This document shows, in pieces, positions 15,967-24,076 of a stretch of DNA of 64,000 nucleotides. This DNA is from Streptomyces zingiberis (GTDB lineage Bacteria > Actinomycetota > Actinomycetes > Streptomycetales > Streptomycetaceae): assembly GCF_012034935.1 (NCBI RefSeq), contig NZ_JAATEN010000005.1, positions 330,168-394,167 on the forward strand, given 5' to 3'. Within the stretch, counting starts at the first letter, position 1. Every line of letters starts with the position of its first letter. The notes under the pieces were generated by a model. The model saw only the letters and a program-made list of their open reading frames with translations, was not told the origin of the DNA and made no database searches. Position numbers and translations under genes: made by a program.

Positions 15967-17090
15967 GCGGGGATGCCTTCCTTCGTGTGGTCCTGGCCGT
16001 CCTGGCCGTCCTTGCCCTCCTGGACGTCTGTGCCGTCCTGGCCGTCCGGCGCGTCGCCGCCGGGGATGGCCGGGGTGGCGGCCGGTCCGGGGGTGGCGGT
16101 GGCCGGGCCGGCACCGTCGGCGGTGCGGTCGGTGAGGGCGAGGAAGACCTCGTCCAGGCTGGGTTGCCCCAGCGAGAACGTGTCCACGACGACCCCGGAA
16201 CGGGCCAGTTCCGCGAGGGCGCGCGCGGCCTGTTCGGCGGCGCTGTGGCCGTTGCCGTCCGTGGCGTCCACGCGGGCGGTCAGGGCGAGCGGGTCGTGGT
16301 CGGGCTGGATCCGCGCGTTCATCGCGCGGGTGAGGACCTTCTCCGCCGCCGGCCGCTGGGCGGCGTCCCGCAGCCGCAGATGGACCGCGCCGGCGCCCAC
16401 CGACGCCTTCAGCTCGCCCTTGGTGCCCTCGGCGATGACCTTGCCGTGGTCGATCACGGCGATACGGGCGGCGAGCTGGTCCGCCTCGTCGAGGTACTGG
16501 GTGGTGAGCAGCACCGTCGTGCCCTGGGCGACGACGGCGCGCACGATGTCCCAGACCTGGTTGCGGCTGCGCGGGTCCAGGCCGGTGGTCGGCTCGTCGA
16601 GGAAGAGCAGGTCCGGGGTGTTGAGGATGGAGGCGGCGATGTCGAGACGGCGCCGCATGCCGCCGGAGTAGTTCTTCACCTGGCGGGTGGCGGCCGCGGT
16701 CAGCCCGAAGGCCTCCAGCAGTTCCCCGGCGCGCTCGCGCGCGGCCCGCTTGCCGTGGCCGAGCAGCCGGCCGAGCAGGAGCAGGTTCTCCAGGCCGGTG
16801 AGGTCCTCGTCCACCGAGGCGTACTGGCCGGTGAGGCTCACCCGGCCGCGGACGGTGTCCGCCTCCCGCAGCACGTCGTGGCCGAAGACGCGGGCCTCGC
16901 CGCCGTCCGGGCGCAGCAGTGTGGCGAGCATCCGGACCGTGGTGGTCTTGCCCGCGCCGTTGGGGCCGAGCACCCCGTAGACCGTGCCCGCGGGCACGGC
17001 GAGATCGACGCCGTCCACGGCGCGCGTCTCGCCGAACACCTTGACCAGCCCTGACGTCTCGATCGCCAGGCCGGTACCGCTCTGTTTCAT
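15963..17090 (-). CDS. ABC transporter ATP-binding protein (DrrA family)
   Basis: A 375-residue ATPase. Visible motifs are Walker A ([14 protein letters not shown]), the Q-loop region, the signature [16 protein letters not shown], Walker [17 protein letters not shown] and the switch His in [11 protein letters not shown]. The C-terminal extension with [17 protein letters not shown] is characteristic of the daunorubicin-resistance subfamily. The last ~50 residues are Gly/Asp/Gln-rich with a repeated DGQDG unit. It energises the permease whose gene overlaps its stop. It is preceded by a large intergenic region that must hold the promoter. Confidence 0.93.
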   Translation of the reverse strand: MKQSGTGLAIETSGLVKVFGETRAVDGVDLAVPAGTVYGVLGPNGAGKTTTVRMLATLLRPDGGEARVFGHDVLREADTVRGRVSLTGQYASVDEDLTGLENLLLLGRLLGHGKRAARERAGELLEAFGLTAAATRQVKNYSGGMRRRLDIAASILNTPDLLFLDEPTTGLDPRSRNQVWDIVRAVVAQGTTVLLTTQYLDEADQLAARIAVIDHGKVIAEGTKGELKASVGAGAVHLRLRDAAQRPAAEKVLTRAMNARIQPDHDPLALTARVDATDGNGHSAAEQAARALAELARSGVVVDTFSLGQPSLDEVFLALTDRTADGAGPATATPGPAATPAIPGGDAPDGQDGTDVQEGKDGQDGQDHTKEGIPA

Positions 17091-17999
17091 CGTCGTCCGT
17101 CCCCGTCTTCCCTCATCGGTTCCGTCTTCGGTCGCGTCCTCGGTCGCGTCTCCGGTTCCGGCCGCGCGACCGCCGTCGTCAGCGGTTCCGGGCCGCGTTG
17201 CCCCGCCGCGCGCCGGGGCGGGGGCCCCGCGGTCCCGGTCCGCCGTCCTCTCCCATTGGACGGCGCGGGCGCCCGAAACTCATCGGAATTTCCCCGGGGA
17301 TTCGAAAGAGTTTTCCCCCGACCGGGCGAGCGGGGCGGCGGACGGGGAGCGGGGAGCGGACCGGCGGGGACGCGGCGGGAGCACGCCGGCGGAACCGGCG
17401 GAACCGGCGGAACACAGTCCGGAACGGCCGTGACCCTTCCGCGCGGCCGTCGTTGGTCCCGGTGTCACGGTGGCCGGGGGCGCCCGGCCGGTCCGTGAGA
17501 CGTCCGCCCAGGTGCACCCGGGTGCCCGGTACGGCCCGGGGCGGATCCCGCTGGAGCGTGTGGCGTGCGGAGCGGCTTGGGCACAAGCGGCGCACGCCGT
17601 GGGACCGCGCTTCAGTGTGTGACCGGACAGCAGGGGACAGCAGTCCGGTCACCATCGAAAGCGGCCGGCTCCGGGGACGCCCGGGCCGGCCGCACCTCTT
17701 CGCTCCGGCGGCTCCGTGCGGCCCCCGCGGCCCGCCCCCCGCCTGCGGTTTCACCCTGCGGGGAACCGGCCGAGTGATCCAGGTCACTCGATCATCACCG
17801 GACTTCCTTACAACCTTTACCGATCTCCACCGGTCACTCTTGTCGACTGCTCAGCCACAACGCGCTCCCCCACCGCGACGGCAGGGCACTCCACCTCACT
17901 TTCAGCAGCTCCTGCTTCACTCCTTGCTTTTCGTTTCCCTGCTTCCTTTCTTTCCTTCGGTGCCGCGCGTCCGCGGTACCGCCGACCGAAGAGGTCTGT
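17091..17999. other. Long divergent intergenic region
   Basis: No convincing gene is found in these ~900 bases. Two structured elements stand out. An AT-richer imperfect dyad lies at about 17274-17318 (gaaactc ... gagtttt around aatttccccgggg). A 10-bp stem pairs 17619-17628 with 17643-17652 (gtgaccggac). The stretch 17775-17850 (gatccaggtcactcgatcatc onward) is noticeably less GC-rich and is the likely promoter and 5' UTR of the surface protein gene. No hexamers can be assigned with confidence. Confidence 0.5.
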
Positions 18000-19109
18000 A
18001 TGAGAATGCGCCGAGTCCTGGCGACCGCTGCCGTGACGGCTGTCATAGCCCCGGCGGCACTGATGGCGGCGCCCGCCGCGTACGCCGCCGAGGGGGACCA
18101 GCCCACGGTCACCGTGGAGAGCACGGCCCCGGGCACCGACGAGACCACCGGGACGCCGGCGGCGCCGGGCGACGGCGACTCCGGGGACACCGGGAACACC
18201 GGCGACTCCGGGACGGAGACCGGGGACACCACCCCGCCCGCCGACGGCACGGAGAACGGTGACGGCGGCGAGGACACCGGCGCCACCACCCCGGGTGACG
18301 AGGACGGCGCCGGGGAGAACCCCGGCGGCGAGGACGGCGAGGACGGCGGGGCGACCGAACCCGGCGACGGCAAGGACGACGAGCAGCCCCCGCCCGGTGA
18401 CGAGGACGAAGGCGAGTTCGAGTTCTGCGAGGACTCCAAGCTCACGGTCGAGCAGTCCGGCCTGCCCGGCAAGATCGTGGCGGGCTCCGGCTGGCACACG
18501 TTCGAGCTGACCTTCACCAACCCGTCCTCCTCCGAGCTCTCCGAGGTGGACTACTTCGCCGGTGTCGGCCCCGCCGACGAGAACGCGGAGTACGCCTTCG
18601 ACGCGAAGCTGGTCGTCCTGGAGGTCTTCGACGAGGACGAGCGCGTCTGGGTGCCGGTCGACGACGGCTCCGGCCACTCCGTCGGCTGGATCGGGTGGGG
18701 CGACCTGGCCGGTGAGCACTCCAGCACCTTCGAGATGCGGCTGAACGTGAAGGCCGGCGCGCCGGTCGGCGCGGGCCTCACCATCGGCGCCGGCATCTAC
18801 CTGGACGAGGACGGCAAGTGCTTCGGCGTGGGTGAGAACAGCTTCGATCTGGAGATCGTCGCCCCGGGCACCAAGCCGGGCAACGGCCCGGGCCCGCAGA
18901 CCGGTGGCAAGACGCCGGTCTCGACGACGCCCACCGAGAAGCCCAGCCGTGACGACGTCCCGCAGGTCCAGGGCAGCCTGGCCGAGACGGGTTCCTCCTC
19001 CGCGCTGCCGATGATCGCGGTCATCGGCGGGGTGGCCATGGCCGCCGGTGCCGGGACGATCCTGGTCGTCCGCCGCCGTCGCGCCGGTGACCTGGGCGCC
19101 GTCGCGTAA
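18000..19109 (+). CDS. Sortase-anchored (LAETG) secreted surface protein
   Basis: A 369-residue secreted protein. A Sec signal peptide occupies about residues 1-29 (MRMRRVLATAAV ... AAYA). Residues ~30-140 are a long acidic, Gly/Thr/Asp/Glu-rich stalk. A folded beta-rich domain follows (LTVEQSGLPGKIVAGSGWHTFELTF to about residue 290). A Pro/Thr linker leads to the cell-wall sorting signal LAETG at residues 327-331, then a hydrophobic helix and RRRR tail. LAXTG is the motif used by class E sortases of Streptomyces, so the protein should be linked to peptidoglycan on the cell surface. No sortase gene is in the window. The ATG follows AGAGG. Ligand or role is unknown. Confidence 0.88.
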   Translation: MRMRRVLATAAVTAVIAPAALMAAPAAYAAEGDQPTVTVESTAPGTDETTGTPAAPGDGDSGDTGNTGDSGTETGDTTPPADGTENGDGGEDTGATTPGDEDGAGENPGGEDGEDGGATEPGDGKDDEQPPPGDEDEGEFEFCEDSKLTVEQSGLPGKIVAGSGWHTFELTFTNPSSSELSEVDYFAGVGPADENAEYAFDAKLVVLEVFDEDERVWVPVDDGSGHSVGWIGWGDLAGEHSSTFEMRLNVKAGAPVGAGLTIGAGIYLDEDGKCFGVGENSFDLEIVAPGTKPGNGPGPQTGGKTPVSTTPTEKPSRDDVPQVQGSLAETGSSSALPMIAVIGGVAMAAGAGTILVVRRRRAGDLGAVA

Positions 19110-19152
19110 GGCACCCACCGCGGGCCCCTGGTCCGCGCTCCCCTGAACGGCG

Positions 19153-19188
19153 GCGGGGGCCGCGCCCGGTGACGGGTGCGGCCCCCGC
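19153..19188 (+). terminator. Hairpin terminator after the LAETG protein gene
   Basis: Bases 19153-19163 (gcgggggccgc) pair perfectly with 19178-19188, and an inner cccg/cggg stem extends the fold. It lies about 45 bases downstream of the stop codon. The remainder of the gap to 19460 holds only repeats. Confidence 0.75.
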
Positions 19189-19380
19189 TCGGCGTTCGCG
19201 GGGGCTGCCGGGTCTCGGGGCCTGCGAGGGCTCCGGGGAACGCCGTGGCCCGCGCACGGCCGCGGCGGGCGGATGGCGCGGCCCGCGCACCCGCCGCGTC
19301 CGGTGCCGCCGCTCACGGGGCACACGGACGCGTGGGTTCCATGGACTCCTGGGCCCACCGCCTCACCGCCTCACGGTCCC

Positions 19381-19440
19381 GGACTCACGGACTCCCGGGC
19401 TCCCGGACTCACGGGTTCCCGGACTCCCGGACTCCCGGAC
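19381..19440. repeat. Tandem ~10-bp repeats (ggactcccgg type)
   Basis: About six imperfect copies of a 10-base unit, ggactc(cc/ac)gg or ggctcccgg, lie directly downstream of the response regulator gene on the opposite strand. They are non-coding and their role is unknown. Confidence 0.6.
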
Positions 19441-19460
19441 GGGCTCACGCGCCCGCGCGC

Positions 19461-20348
19461 TCAGCGCCAGTGGTAGCGGCGTTCGGGGCGGCCCGTCGTG
19501 CCGTAGCGGAGGCGGACCACCGCGTGTCCGGAGGAGGCGAAGAACTCCAGGTAGCGCCGGGCGCTGACGCGGGACAGGCCGGTGGCCACCGCGCACTCGG
19601 CGGCGGAGAGGCCGTCCCCGGAGTCCGCGAGAGCGTCCCGGACGAGTTCCGCCGTCTGTTCGGTCACCCCCTTGGGCAGCCGTACGCCGCGGATCGGGGG
19701 GCGGGCCACCTCGGCGGGTACCCCGGCCACCGGCCCGGACGGTGCCGGCGGGACCGCGGCGCCCGGGGCCGCCGCGCTCTGGGCCGCCGTACCGGGCGCC
19801 GCCGTGCCCGGGGCAGCGCCCGAGCCCACCGCGCCCGGGGCCGTCCCGGGGCCCGGTGCCGGCGGGGCAGGGTCCCTTGCCAGGGGGACCGGGGCGGCCG
19901 GGGCGGCCGGGCCCGCGGTGAACACCCGGTCGACCTCCTCCTGGCCCGGGGCGTTGAACGCCGTCAGCTCCTCGTGGCGCCGCGCGTAGTCCAGCAGCCG
20001 CTCGTGGAGGACGGCGGTCTCGAACGGCTTGACGACGTAGTGCACCGCCCCGCCCCGCAGCGCCCCGCGTACGGTGTCGGCGTCCCGGGCCGCGGTCACC
20101 ACGAGCACGTCCACCTCGGAGCCGGGGCCACCGCCGCGGCGCAGTTCGCGCAGCACGTCCAGACCGCTGATGTCGGGCAGATAGATGTCCAGCAGCACCA
20201 GATCGGGGCGGAGTTCCCGGACGGCCGCCAGGGCCTCCGCGCCGCTGCGGGCCTCGCCGACGACGGTGAAGCCGGGAAGCTTCTCGACCTGTTTCCCGTG
20301 CAGCCGGGCGACCATGAAGTCGTCGTCGACGACGAGTACGCGGATCAT
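19461..20348 (-). CDS. CitB/DctR-type response regulator
   Basis: A 295-residue response regulator. The receiver domain (IRVLVVDDDFMVARLH) carries phospho-acceptor Asp54 in VLLDIYLPD and the conserved Lys in YVVKPFE. A ~90-residue Ala/Pro/Gly linker follows. The C-terminal DNA-binding domain resembles CitB/DcuR: KGVTEQTAELVRDAL, a helix-turn-helix around LSAAECAVATGLSRVSARRYLEFF, and YGTTGRPERRYHWR. ATG at 20348 overlaps the kinase stop (20345-20348), so both are co-translated. Regulators of this family control di- and tricarboxylate uptake, and the divergent neighbouring operon encodes a tricarboxylate transporter, its probable target. Confidence 0.93.
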   Translation of the reverse strand: MIRVLVVDDDFMVARLHGKQVEKLPGFTVVGEARSGAEALAAVRELRPDLVLLDIYLPDISGLDVLRELRRGGGPGSEVDVLVVTAARDADTVRGALRGGAVHYVVKPFETAVLHERLLDYARRHEELTAFNAPGQEEVDRVFTAGPAAPAAPVPLARDPAPPAPGPGTAPGAVGSGAAPGTAAPGTAAQSAAAPGAAVPPAPSGPVAGVPAEVARPPIRGVRLPKGVTEQTAELVRDALADSGDGLSAAECAVATGLSRVSARRYLEFFASSGHAVVRLRYGTTGRPERRYHWR

Positions 20349-22012
20349 GCCTGGTTCCCGTGGTTCCGTTCGTTCTCGTGCCGCGGCGGCTCGTTCTCGT
20401 TCCGCGGCAGCCGGGCCGTGAACACCGCGCCGTCGGCGCCGACGCTCCCTCCCCGCCGGGTGCACACCAGGCGGGTGATCGCCAGGCCCAGCCCTCGCGA
20501 GGTGTCCTTCGAGGCGGCGGCCTTGGTGGTGAAGCCGTGCCGGAAGACCTCCTCGGCGAGTTCGGGGGCGACCCCGGGGCCGGAGTCCCGCACCTGGACG
20601 CGGACCTCGGTGTCGTCCTCCGTGAGGTCGACCTCCACCCACCGGTCGTCGCCGCCGCCACGGACCGCGTCCAGCGCATTGTCCACCAGGTTGCCGACGA
20701 CGGTCACCAGGTCGGAGGAGAGGAACTCGCCGAGCGGTCCGACGCGGCTGGCGGGGGTGAGCCGCAGAGCGGTGCCCTGTTCGACGGCGAGGCTGGTCTT
20801 CGCGATCAGCAGGGCGGCGAGGGAGGGGTCCGCCACCCGGGAGACCACCTCGGCCGTGCGCAGGGACCGCGCGCCGCTGACCCTCCGCACGTAGCGGGCG
20901 GCCTCCGGGTACTCCTCCAGGTCGATGAGGCCGGCGATCACATGGAGCTGGTTGGAGAACTCGTGCGCCTGGGCCCGCAGGGTGTCGGTCGCGCTGCGGG
21001 TGGTGTCGAGTTCGCGCTGGAGGGTGACGAGTTCGGTCAGATCCCGCATCGTGGTGACCGAGCCGGCCGTCCGGCCGCGGGTGATCAGGGGCATGCGGTT
21101 GAGCGACACCATCCGGTCACCGGTGACGACCACCTGGTCGCGTCCGCGCACCCGGCCGGTGAGCACGTCGTGCAGCCGGGGCTCCACCCCGCAGGAGTCG
21201 AGGGTCCGGCCGGTGGCGTCGGGCGGCAGCTCCAGCAGTTCCACGGCGGCGTCGTTGACGAGGGTGACCCGGCCGGCGGGATCCAGGCCGATCACGCCCT
21301 CCCTGATGCCGTGCAGCATCGCCTCCCGGTGCTCCGCCAGCGCGGTGATCTCCTCCGGTTCCAGGCCCAGCGTCTGCCGCTTGATGCGGCGGGCCAGCAG
21401 CACCGAGCCCGCCGTCCCCAGCACGCTGGCGAACCCGAGGTACACCAGCAGGTTCGGGGTCGCGGCCGCGAGACGGTCCACCATCCTCCCGTACTCCCGC
21501 CCGGCGACGACGATGCCGAGCAGCCGGCCGTCCTCGCCGAACACCGGCGCGTGCGCCACCACCGAGGGGTGGCCGCCCGGGGCCGCGGTGCCGATCCACG
21601 ACCGGCCGAGCAGGACCCCGCTGCCGCCCAGCGGCAGGAGTTCACCGATCCGGCGCGGATCGGCGGCGGTACGGATCCGCCGGTCGGTGCCGGTGATCGT
21701 CACATAGGAGGCGCCGGAGACGCTGCGCACGCTCTCCGCGGTCGGCGGCAGGATGTCCCCCGGTCCCGGTTCCCCGGCCAGTCCGGCGCGTACCGCGTCG
21801 AGGGAGGCCGCCGCCTCCGCGACGTGGAGCAGCCGGCGGCCCTCGGTCCGGCGGAACTCCGCCTCGGTCTGGGCCACCGAGACGACCGCCACCACCCCGA
21901 GGACCACCACGATCAGGCCGAGCTGGAGTGCGAGGAACTGACCCGTGAGCGACAGGCGGGTGAGCGCCAGGCGGGTGAGGACGGAGCGAGGCCCCGGAAC
22001 TGTGCGGCGCAC
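20345..22012 (-). CDS. CitA/DcuS-type sensor histidine kinase
   Basis: A 555-residue membrane kinase. An N-terminal helix (LALQLGLIVVVLGVVAVVSV) is followed by an extracytoplasmic PDC/Cache-like domain of ~130 residues with YVTITGTDRRIRTAADPRRIG and GGHPSVVAHAPVFG. A second helix (LLVYLGFASVLGTAGSVLLARR), a cytoplasmic PAS domain (MLHGIREGVIGLDPAGRVTLVN) and a CitA-like phosphorylation helix RAQAHEFSNQLHVIAGL with His near residue 348 come next. The ATPase domain has NLVDNALDAV and RDSGPGV. It should sense an external carboxylate and phosphorylate the overlapping regulator. The start is GTG. Confidence 0.93.
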   Translation of the reverse strand: MRRTVPGPRSVLTRLALTRLSLTGQFLALQLGLIVVVLGVVAVVSVAQTEAEFRRTEGRRLLHVAEAAASLDAVRAGLAGEPGPGDILPPTAESVRSVSGASYVTITGTDRRIRTAADPRRIGELLPLGGSGVLLGRSWIGTAAPGGHPSVVAHAPVFGEDGRLLGIVVAGREYGRMVDRLAAATPNLLVYLGFASVLGTAGSVLLARRIKRQTLGLEPEEITALAEHREAMLHGIREGVIGLDPAGRVTLVNDAAVELLELPPDATGRTLDSCGVEPRLHDVLTGRVRGRDQVVVTGDRMVSLNRMPLITRGRTAGSVTTMRDLTELVTLQRELDTTRSATDTLRAQAHEFSNQLHVIAGLIDLEEYPEAARYVRRVSGARSLRTAEVVSRVADPSLAALLIAKTSLAVEQGTALRLTPASRVGPLGEFLSSDLVTVVGNLVDNALDAVRGGGDDRWVEVDLTEDDTEVRVQVRDSGPGVAPELAEEVFRHGFTTKAAASKDTSRGLGLAITRLVCTRRGGSVGADGAVFTARLPRNENEPPRHENERNHGNQA

Positions 22013-22394
22013 CGTCCGACCTCCTCGTTCCGCGTCGCCACCGGCCGGGGCCCGGGTATCCCCGGCGCTCCCGGCGGTCCGGCCATTGTGCGGCCGGAAC
22101 GCCGCTTCCTGGCGTGAACACTATGGCCAGAACTTTTCTTAGATCCAATAGACGCACAACCCCCGGCCGACCTTCCCGATCCCCGGCGGCGCTGTTTCCC
22201 TGTGGACTGCTTCCCCCGCGTTCCCCCGCGTTGCCTCGCGTTGCCTCGCGTTGCCTCGCGAAGTTCCGCGCCGCACCGTGCGCGGAGCCCTCACGGAGCC
22301 CTCGTGGACCCCCTGCGCACGGGCCCGCGCGGGTCCCCCGCGGGCCCGGGGGGTGAAGCTCCGGAAACCCCTGACGAAGTGCCCTGGAGGAACC
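22013..22394. other. Divergent control region between the two-component system and the tct operon
   Basis: No gene is present. The region contains an AT-richer patch near 22118-22160 (actatggccagaac, tcttagatccaatag), suitable for a divergent promoter, and the 10-bp tandem repeats at 22211-22260 described separately. tctC starts at 22395 behind a strong TGGAGGAAC ribosome binding site. Confidence 0.6.
22211..22260 (+). repeat. Five phased 10-bp direct repeats upstream of tctC
   Basis: Two copies of ttcccccgcg are followed directly by three copies of ttgcctcgcg, each exactly 10 bases. The aagttccgcg that follows is a degenerate sixth unit. Spacing of one helical turn in the control region of the transporter operon makes them candidate binding sites for the adjacent response regulator, although simple slippage is an alternative. 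Confidence 0.7.
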
Positions 22395-23402
22395 ATGTCC
22401 CGCACCCGTCCCCGGCTGTTCGCCGCGGCCGCCGGAACCGCGGCGGCCCTGCTGCTCACCGCGTGCGGCGGCTCCGGCACGGCGGCCGGCGGCCCCTGGA
22501 AGCCGTCCAAGCCGATCGAGTACGTCGCCCCGGCGAACACCGGCGGCGGCTGGGACACCCTGGCCCGCTCCACCGCCCGGATCCTGGAGGAGGACGACCT
22601 CGTGGACCGGCCGATGCGGGTGGTGAACAAGCCCGGCGCCGGTGGCGCCATCGGCTGGGCGTACGTCGCCAACCACGCGAAGGACCCGCACAAGCTCTTC
22701 GTCACCAGCCCGCCCATCCTGCTCGTCCCGATGGCCGGCGAGTCCGACCACTCGCACCGCGACTTCACGCCGATCGCCCGGCTGATGAGCGAGCCGCTCG
22801 CCTACGTGGTCAAGAACAACTCCCCGATCAAGGACTTCGGTGACCTCGCCGACCGGCTGAAGGCCGACCCGAAGAAGGTGAGCGTGGCCGGCGGTTCCGG
22901 TCCGGGCAGCCTGGACCACGTCGGTCTGGCGGGCGCCGTGCAGGCGGCGGGTGCCGACCCCTCGAAGGTGAAGTACGTGCCCTTCGACGGCGGCGGCGAG
23001 GCGATCACCGGGCTGCTCGGCGGCCATGTCGACGTGGCGGTGGCGGGCGCCTCCGAGGCGCAGGGCCTGTCCAAGTCCGGGGACGTCCGGGTGCTGGCCG
23101 TCTCCTCCGGGGAGCGGGTGAAGACGCTGCCGGACGCGCCCACCCTCGTGGAGAGCGGTGTGGACTACGAGTTCGACGTCTGGCGCGGGGTCATGGGACC
23201 CGCGGGCCTGACGGACGAGCAGGTGGCGTACTACGAGAAGGCCTTCGCCGAGATGGTGAAGCAGGACAGCTGGAAGAAGGAGCGCGACCGGTTCGGCTGG
23301 ACGGACGCCTGGATGAACAGCGGCGAGTTCGGCGAGTTCCTCAACGACCAGGAGAAGGAACTCGGCGAGATCCTCTCCAGCGTCGGCCTCAAGAAGAAGT
23401 GA
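22395..23402 (+). CDS. tctC: Tripartite tricarboxylate transporter, substrate-binding lipoprotein
   Basis: A 335-residue extracytoplasmic binding protein. A lipoprotein signal peptide ends in the lipobox LLTAC with Cys24. The TctC/Bug fold is evident: IEYVAPANTGGGWDTLARSTA at the start, VVNKPGAGGAIGW, VSVAGGSGPGSLDHVG, KYVPFDGGGEAITGLLGGHVD and the closing DVWRGVMGPAGL. TctC proteins capture citrate or other carboxylates and deliver them to the TctAB membrane pair. It heads an operon tctC-tctB-tctA-tctC2 with overlapping or closely spaced genes. The ATG at 22395 was chosen for its near-ideal ribosome binding site and signal peptide. Confidence 0.94.
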   Translation: MSRTRPRLFAAAAGTAAALLLTACGGSGTAAGGPWKPSKPIEYVAPANTGGGWDTLARSTARILEEDDLVDRPMRVVNKPGAGGAIGWAYVANHAKDPHKLFVTSPPILLVPMAGESDHSHRDFTPIARLMSEPLAYVVKNNSPIKDFGDLADRLKADPKKVSVAGGSGPGSLDHVGLAGAVQAAGADPSKVKYVPFDGGGEAITGLLGGHVDVAVAGASEAQGLSKSGDVRVLAVSSGERVKTLPDAPTLVESGVDYEFDVWRGVMGPAGLTDEQVAYYEKAFAEMVKQDSWKKERDRFGWTDAWMNSGEFGEFLNDQEKELGEILSSVGLKKK

Positions 23403-24061
23403 CGGCGGGTTCGACGATGCGTCACTTCCGTTATCCCCAGCGCGCCGTGGCCGCGGCGCTCGGGGTGCTGGCCCTGGGCTACACCCTGATGGCCTTCGGC
23501 ATCCCGGACTTCCAGGCGGTCGAGGTGCCGGTCCAGCCCGGGACGCTCCCCCGCGTTCTCGGCCTCCTGCTCCTCGCCCTGGCCGTGGCGCTGTTCTTCC
23601 AGTCGGCCGGGGAGGAGGAGCCGGAGGCGGAAAGCCCGGCACCGGCCCTCGCGGCGGCGAAGACCCCGCCGGGGCCGGCGGCCCAGGACTCTTCCGCGCA
23701 GGCCGCGTCCGCCGGCGATGGCGCCGGTGCGGCCGGTGCGGCCGGTGCCGCGGCGGGCGCGTCCGCCGCCGGCGGTGCCGCGTCCGCCGCGCCGGAGCGG
23801 CCCACGACGATGGGCCGGCTCGCCGACGACCGGCTGGAACTGCTGGCCCTGCTCGGCGCGATGTGCCTCTACGTCGCGCTCTTCGTCCCCCTCGGCTTCG
23901 TCCTGTCCACCGCGCTGTACGTGGCCGGGACGGCCTGGTACCTCGGCAGCCGGCGGCACTGGGTCAACGTCCTGGTCGGCGCGGGGCTGGCCCTGGGCCT
24001 GTACCTCGGCATGTCCCAGGGCCTCGACGTCGCCCTGCCGACCGGGCCCCTGCCCTTCTGA
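23399..24061 (+). CDS. tctB: Tripartite tricarboxylate transporter, small membrane subunit
   Basis: A 220-residue TctB-family (DUF1468-like) protein with four hydrophobic segments: VAAALGVLALGYTLMAFG, VLGLLLLALAVALFF, LLALLGAMCLYVALFVPLGF and the pair ending LVGAGLALGLYLGMSQGLDV. Between helices 2 and 3 there is an Ala/Gly-rich insert of about 60 residues that is longer than usual. The GTG at 23399 overlaps the tctC stop; an ATG six codons later (23417) is an equally possible start. It forms the permease complex with TctA. Confidence 0.9.
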   Translation: MTAGSTMRHFRYPQRAVAAALGVLALGYTLMAFGIPDFQAVEVPVQPGTLPRVLGLLLLALAVALFFQSAGEEEPEAESPAPALAAAKTPPGPAAQDSSAQAASAGDGAGAAGAAGAAAGASAAGGAASAAPERPTTMGRLADDRLELLALLGAMCLYVALFVPLGFVLSTALYVAGTAWYLGSRRHWVNVLVGAGLALGLYLGMSQGLDVALPTGPLPF

Positions 24062-24076
24062 CCCCCGGGATCCCCC

